Shown: positions 62,561 through 64,000 of the stretch, piece after piece | Numbering within the stretch: the stretch's first letter is position 1 | Layout of the letters: the number at the start of each line of letters is the position of its first letter | NCBI GenBank assembly: GCA_022425485.1 | Contig: JAKMFL010000057.1 | Coordinates: forward strand, 1-64,000 | Reading direction: 5' to 3' | Source of the DNA: Alphaproteobacteria bacterium | GTDB lineage: Bacteria > Pseudomonadota > Alphaproteobacteria > Puniceispirillales > Puniceispirillaceae | DNA: 64,000 nt | Program-made: the position numbers and the translations under genes | The notes under the pieces: model-generated | Database searches by the model: none | What the model saw: the letters and a program-made list of their open reading frames with translations, nothing else | Told to the model about the DNA's origin: nothing

Positions 62561-63301
62561 TCATCGTGCGCGCCCCGTTGTCGCCAGATTCCCGCGCCCG
62601 CCATCAATATCCATAACACTGCCCGTAATCCAGCCAGCCGCCGCATTATCCAGCAGCAAGCAAGCCATCTGAGAGATATCAGCGGGTGTGCCAAGGCGCC
62701 CTAAGGGATGCATTTGCGCAATCCCCTTTGCCATTGCCGGACTAGCTAGAAGCGGTGCCGCCATCTTTGTATCACTTAGCGATGGTGCGATGGCATTCAC
62801 CCGGATATCTGGTGCAAATTCAGCTGCAAGAGAGCGCACCAACCCCTCAACACCTGCCTTTGCTGCCCCAATAGCTGCGTGGCTGGTAAACCCGCTACTT
62901 GCCGCAACTGAACTGAATAGTAACACCGAACCTTTTGCTGCTTTTAACGCGGGCTGGGCGGCTTTGATCGCCATTGCAGGGGCGCTAACATTCAGCTTGT
63001 AGGTTTCGATAAAATCTTCTTCACGAAGCGCCGCCAATGGCTTCAACAAAATAGAGCCAACTGCCCAAACAAGCCCGGCAATGCCGCTACCATCATCTGC
63101 CTCTTGAACGGCGCGGGCAAGGCTGTCTGTATCAAGCGCCTCAGCATGTGAGAAACTTGCCCCAAGCTGCTGTGCTAATGCCGCAACATCACTTTGCGCC
63201 CGTCCCACCAGATGCACAGCTACACCTTTTTTCACTAGGTCGTCGGAAAGCTGACGCCCGACCCCGCCGGTTGCCCCAAATATCATTACTTTTGGCATCA
63301 A
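62561..63301 (-). CDS. Short-chain dehydrogenase/reductase family protein lacking the catalytic Tyr
   Basis: The 246-residue protein has the Rossmann loop IFGATGGVGRQLSDDL and the C-terminal MDIDGG. Around the active site the Ser strand (LLFSSVAASSGF) is kept, but the Tyr of YxxxK is Ile (SHAAIGAAKAGVEGL), with Lys retained. SDRs with this replacement occur in other bacteria; their chemistry is uncertain. It is first in the minus-strand group of three and would be reached by the promoter near 63335-63361. Confidence 0.82.
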   Translation of the reverse strand: MMPKVMIFGATGGVGRQLSDDLVKKGVAVHLVGRAQSDVAALAQQLGASFSHAEALDTDSLARAVQEADDGSGIAGLVWAVGSILLKPLAALREEDFIETYKLNVSAPAMAIKAAQPALKAAKGSVLLFSSVAASSGFTSHAAIGAAKAGVEGLVRSLAAEFAPDIRVNAIAPSLSDTKMAAPLLASPAMAKGIAQMHPLGRLGTPADISQMACLLLDNAAAGWITGSVMDIDGGRGNLATTGRAR

Positions 63302-63331
63302 AACAATCCTTTTAACTTTTGAAACATAGCG

Positions 63332-63361
63332 CCCTTACACATATATGATTTGAGATGATCA
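63332..63361 (-). promoter_or_regulatory. Candidate promoter of the SDR-SDR-NTF2 run
   Basis: On the minus strand TGATCA (63361-63356) is followed after 18 bases by TAAGGG (63337-63332), about 30 bp before the first SDR start. RpoE/ChrR promoters in related bacteria have a TGATCC-type -35. The match is partial and the -10 is weak, so this is only a suggestion. Confidence 0.25.
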
Positions 63362-63468
63362 GCCGCCAGTTCAAGACAGCCTTCCCATTTTCAAATAGGA
63401 CTGTTAGTTTTACGTCTCGCTGTATATGCCAGATCAGGCTGAGAGTAGATGGTTAGGAGGTTTTAGTA

Positions 63469-64000
63469 ATGTTTTTCACACCGGGGACACATAAAGAACA
63501 GGGCTTGCAATATTCTCCGCTAAAAGCGCTTATATCCCCGCGCCCTATTGGCTGGATATCCAGTATTTCTGCACAGGGTGTTGCTAATCTATCGCCATAT
63601 AGTTTTTTCAATGCCATTGCTGAATTGCCGCCGATGGTTATGTTTATTTCTGCCCCAGATGCACGCAATGAAAATAAAAATGGGGAGAAAGACAGCCTTG
63701 CCAATATTCTGGAAACCAAAGAGTTTGGCGTAAATATTGTAGGCATGCATCAGGCTGAGCCAATGGTTACTTCTAGCCAAGCTGTTGGCGCGGAGATTGA
63801 TGAGTTTGCCCATGCTGGTCTTGAAAAAAAGAAGGCCCATAAAATTTCAGTCCCGCTAGTGGCTGGTGCACCGGCCCATCTAGAATGCACCTATTATGAT
63901 CACATCACCCTGCCGGATAATGGCAGAGGCGCAAGCTCTGTTATGGTTATGGGGCATATTGTTGGTATTCATATAGAAGAAGAAATTATCCAAGATGGCC
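63469..64000 (+). CDS. Flavin reductase-like domain protein (3' end outside window)
   Basis: The open frame runs from ATG 63469, after a near-perfect AGGAGG, to the right edge with no stop. The 177 visible residues show the FMN-binding flavin reductase/NTAB pattern: LKALISPRPIGWISSISAQGVANLSPYSFFNAIAELPPMVMF, then KEFGVNIVG and LECTYYDHITLP. Members reduce FMN or use it as cofactor, often serving a monooxygenase. Genes beyond the edge would be needed to say which. Confidence 0.88.
   Translation, partial: MFFTPGTHKEQGLQYSPLKALISPRPIGWISSISAQGVANLSPYSFFNAIAELPPMVMFISAPDARNENKNGEKDSLANILETKEFGVNIVGMHQAEPMVTSSQAVGAEIDEFAHAGLEKKKAHKISVPLVAGAPAHLECTYYDHITLPDNGRGASSVMVMGHIVGIHIEEEIIQDG

Noticed and set aside
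62554..62694. Longer start for the SDR at 61786
   Set aside because: The extension lies within the coding sequence of the adjacent SDR; normal SDR N-terminus begins at MFMKID.
1..64000. tRNA, rRNA, insertion sequences, prophage or attachment sites
   Set aside because: All spacers are short and were read on both strands; none shows a cloverleaf, transposase or integrase, and no gene differs obviously in composition.

Overview
This window is a dense stretch of housekeeping chromosome from an alphaproteobacterium. GC looks close to, but a little under, 50 percent by eye. The gene orders are alphaproteobacterial: gatCAB next to ruvX, pyrB-pyrC-plsY-dprA-topA-rnr-rpmG, DUF2066-hdaA divergent from purMN, lptFG-surA-pdxA-rsmA, fabD-fabG-acpP-fabF-mltG-gmk, rpsF-rpsR-rplI-dnaB-alr, mlaEF-radA-cvpA-purF, and a COG2907/DUF1365/Cfa/DUF3833 lipid cluster. 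Short spacers, many ATGA overlaps, moderate GC and light-stress genes suggest a marine, possibly photoheterotrophic lineage such as SAR116. That placement is inference; no rRNA is present to test it.

Layout. 1-4.4 kb: the end of a LysR regulator, the GatCAB amidotransferase, and RuvX. 4.5-13.9 kb: pyrimidine synthesis (pyrB and a metal-site-less pyrC homologue), plsY, dprA, topA, rnr and rpmG. 13.9-19.8 kb: a degenerate ROK protein, EipB-like envelope protein, RNase D, an atypical SDR, HdaA and DUF2066. 19.9-24.5 kb: purM-purN, a tiny cytochrome oxidase subunit IV, ndk, holC and pepA. 24.8-30.3 kb: LPS export (lptFG), surA, pdxA and rsmA. 30.3-35.7 kb: a minus-strand fatty-acid and cell-wall block. 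36-46.3 kb: ribosomal proteins, dnaB, alr, mlaEF, radA, cvpA, purF and an SDR. 46.3-52 kb: mnmC, a first Cfa-like methyltransferase, ycgN, two very small genes and a DNA ligase. 52-57.3 kb: the rest of the ligase-associated DNA damage cassette (exonuclease, GST, DEXH helicase, PdeM). 57.3-63.3 kb: a lipid-modification cluster of the type controlled by RpoE/ChrR under singlet oxygen in other proteobacteria. The right edge cuts a flavin reductase-like gene. No tRNA, rRNA, insertion sequence, phage or CRISPR was found.

The most unusual feature is not a gene family. At least ten independent short tandem repeats (12-24 bp units, 2-6 copies) occur in the window. Most sit exactly over translation stops and starts at gene junctions (gatC/gatA, ruvX end, pepA end, mltG/gmk, fabG/acpP, helicase/pdeM). 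They multiply ribosome-binding sites, start codons or stop codons. Two 15-bp arrays inside coding sequence (plsY and the DUF2066 gene) share the same TTGGCCAG core. Several pseudoenzyme-like proteins also stand out: PyrC, ROK and two SDRs lacking the catalytic Tyr. So does the grouping of a DNA-repair cassette with a photo-oxidative lipid cluster between 48 and 63 kb.
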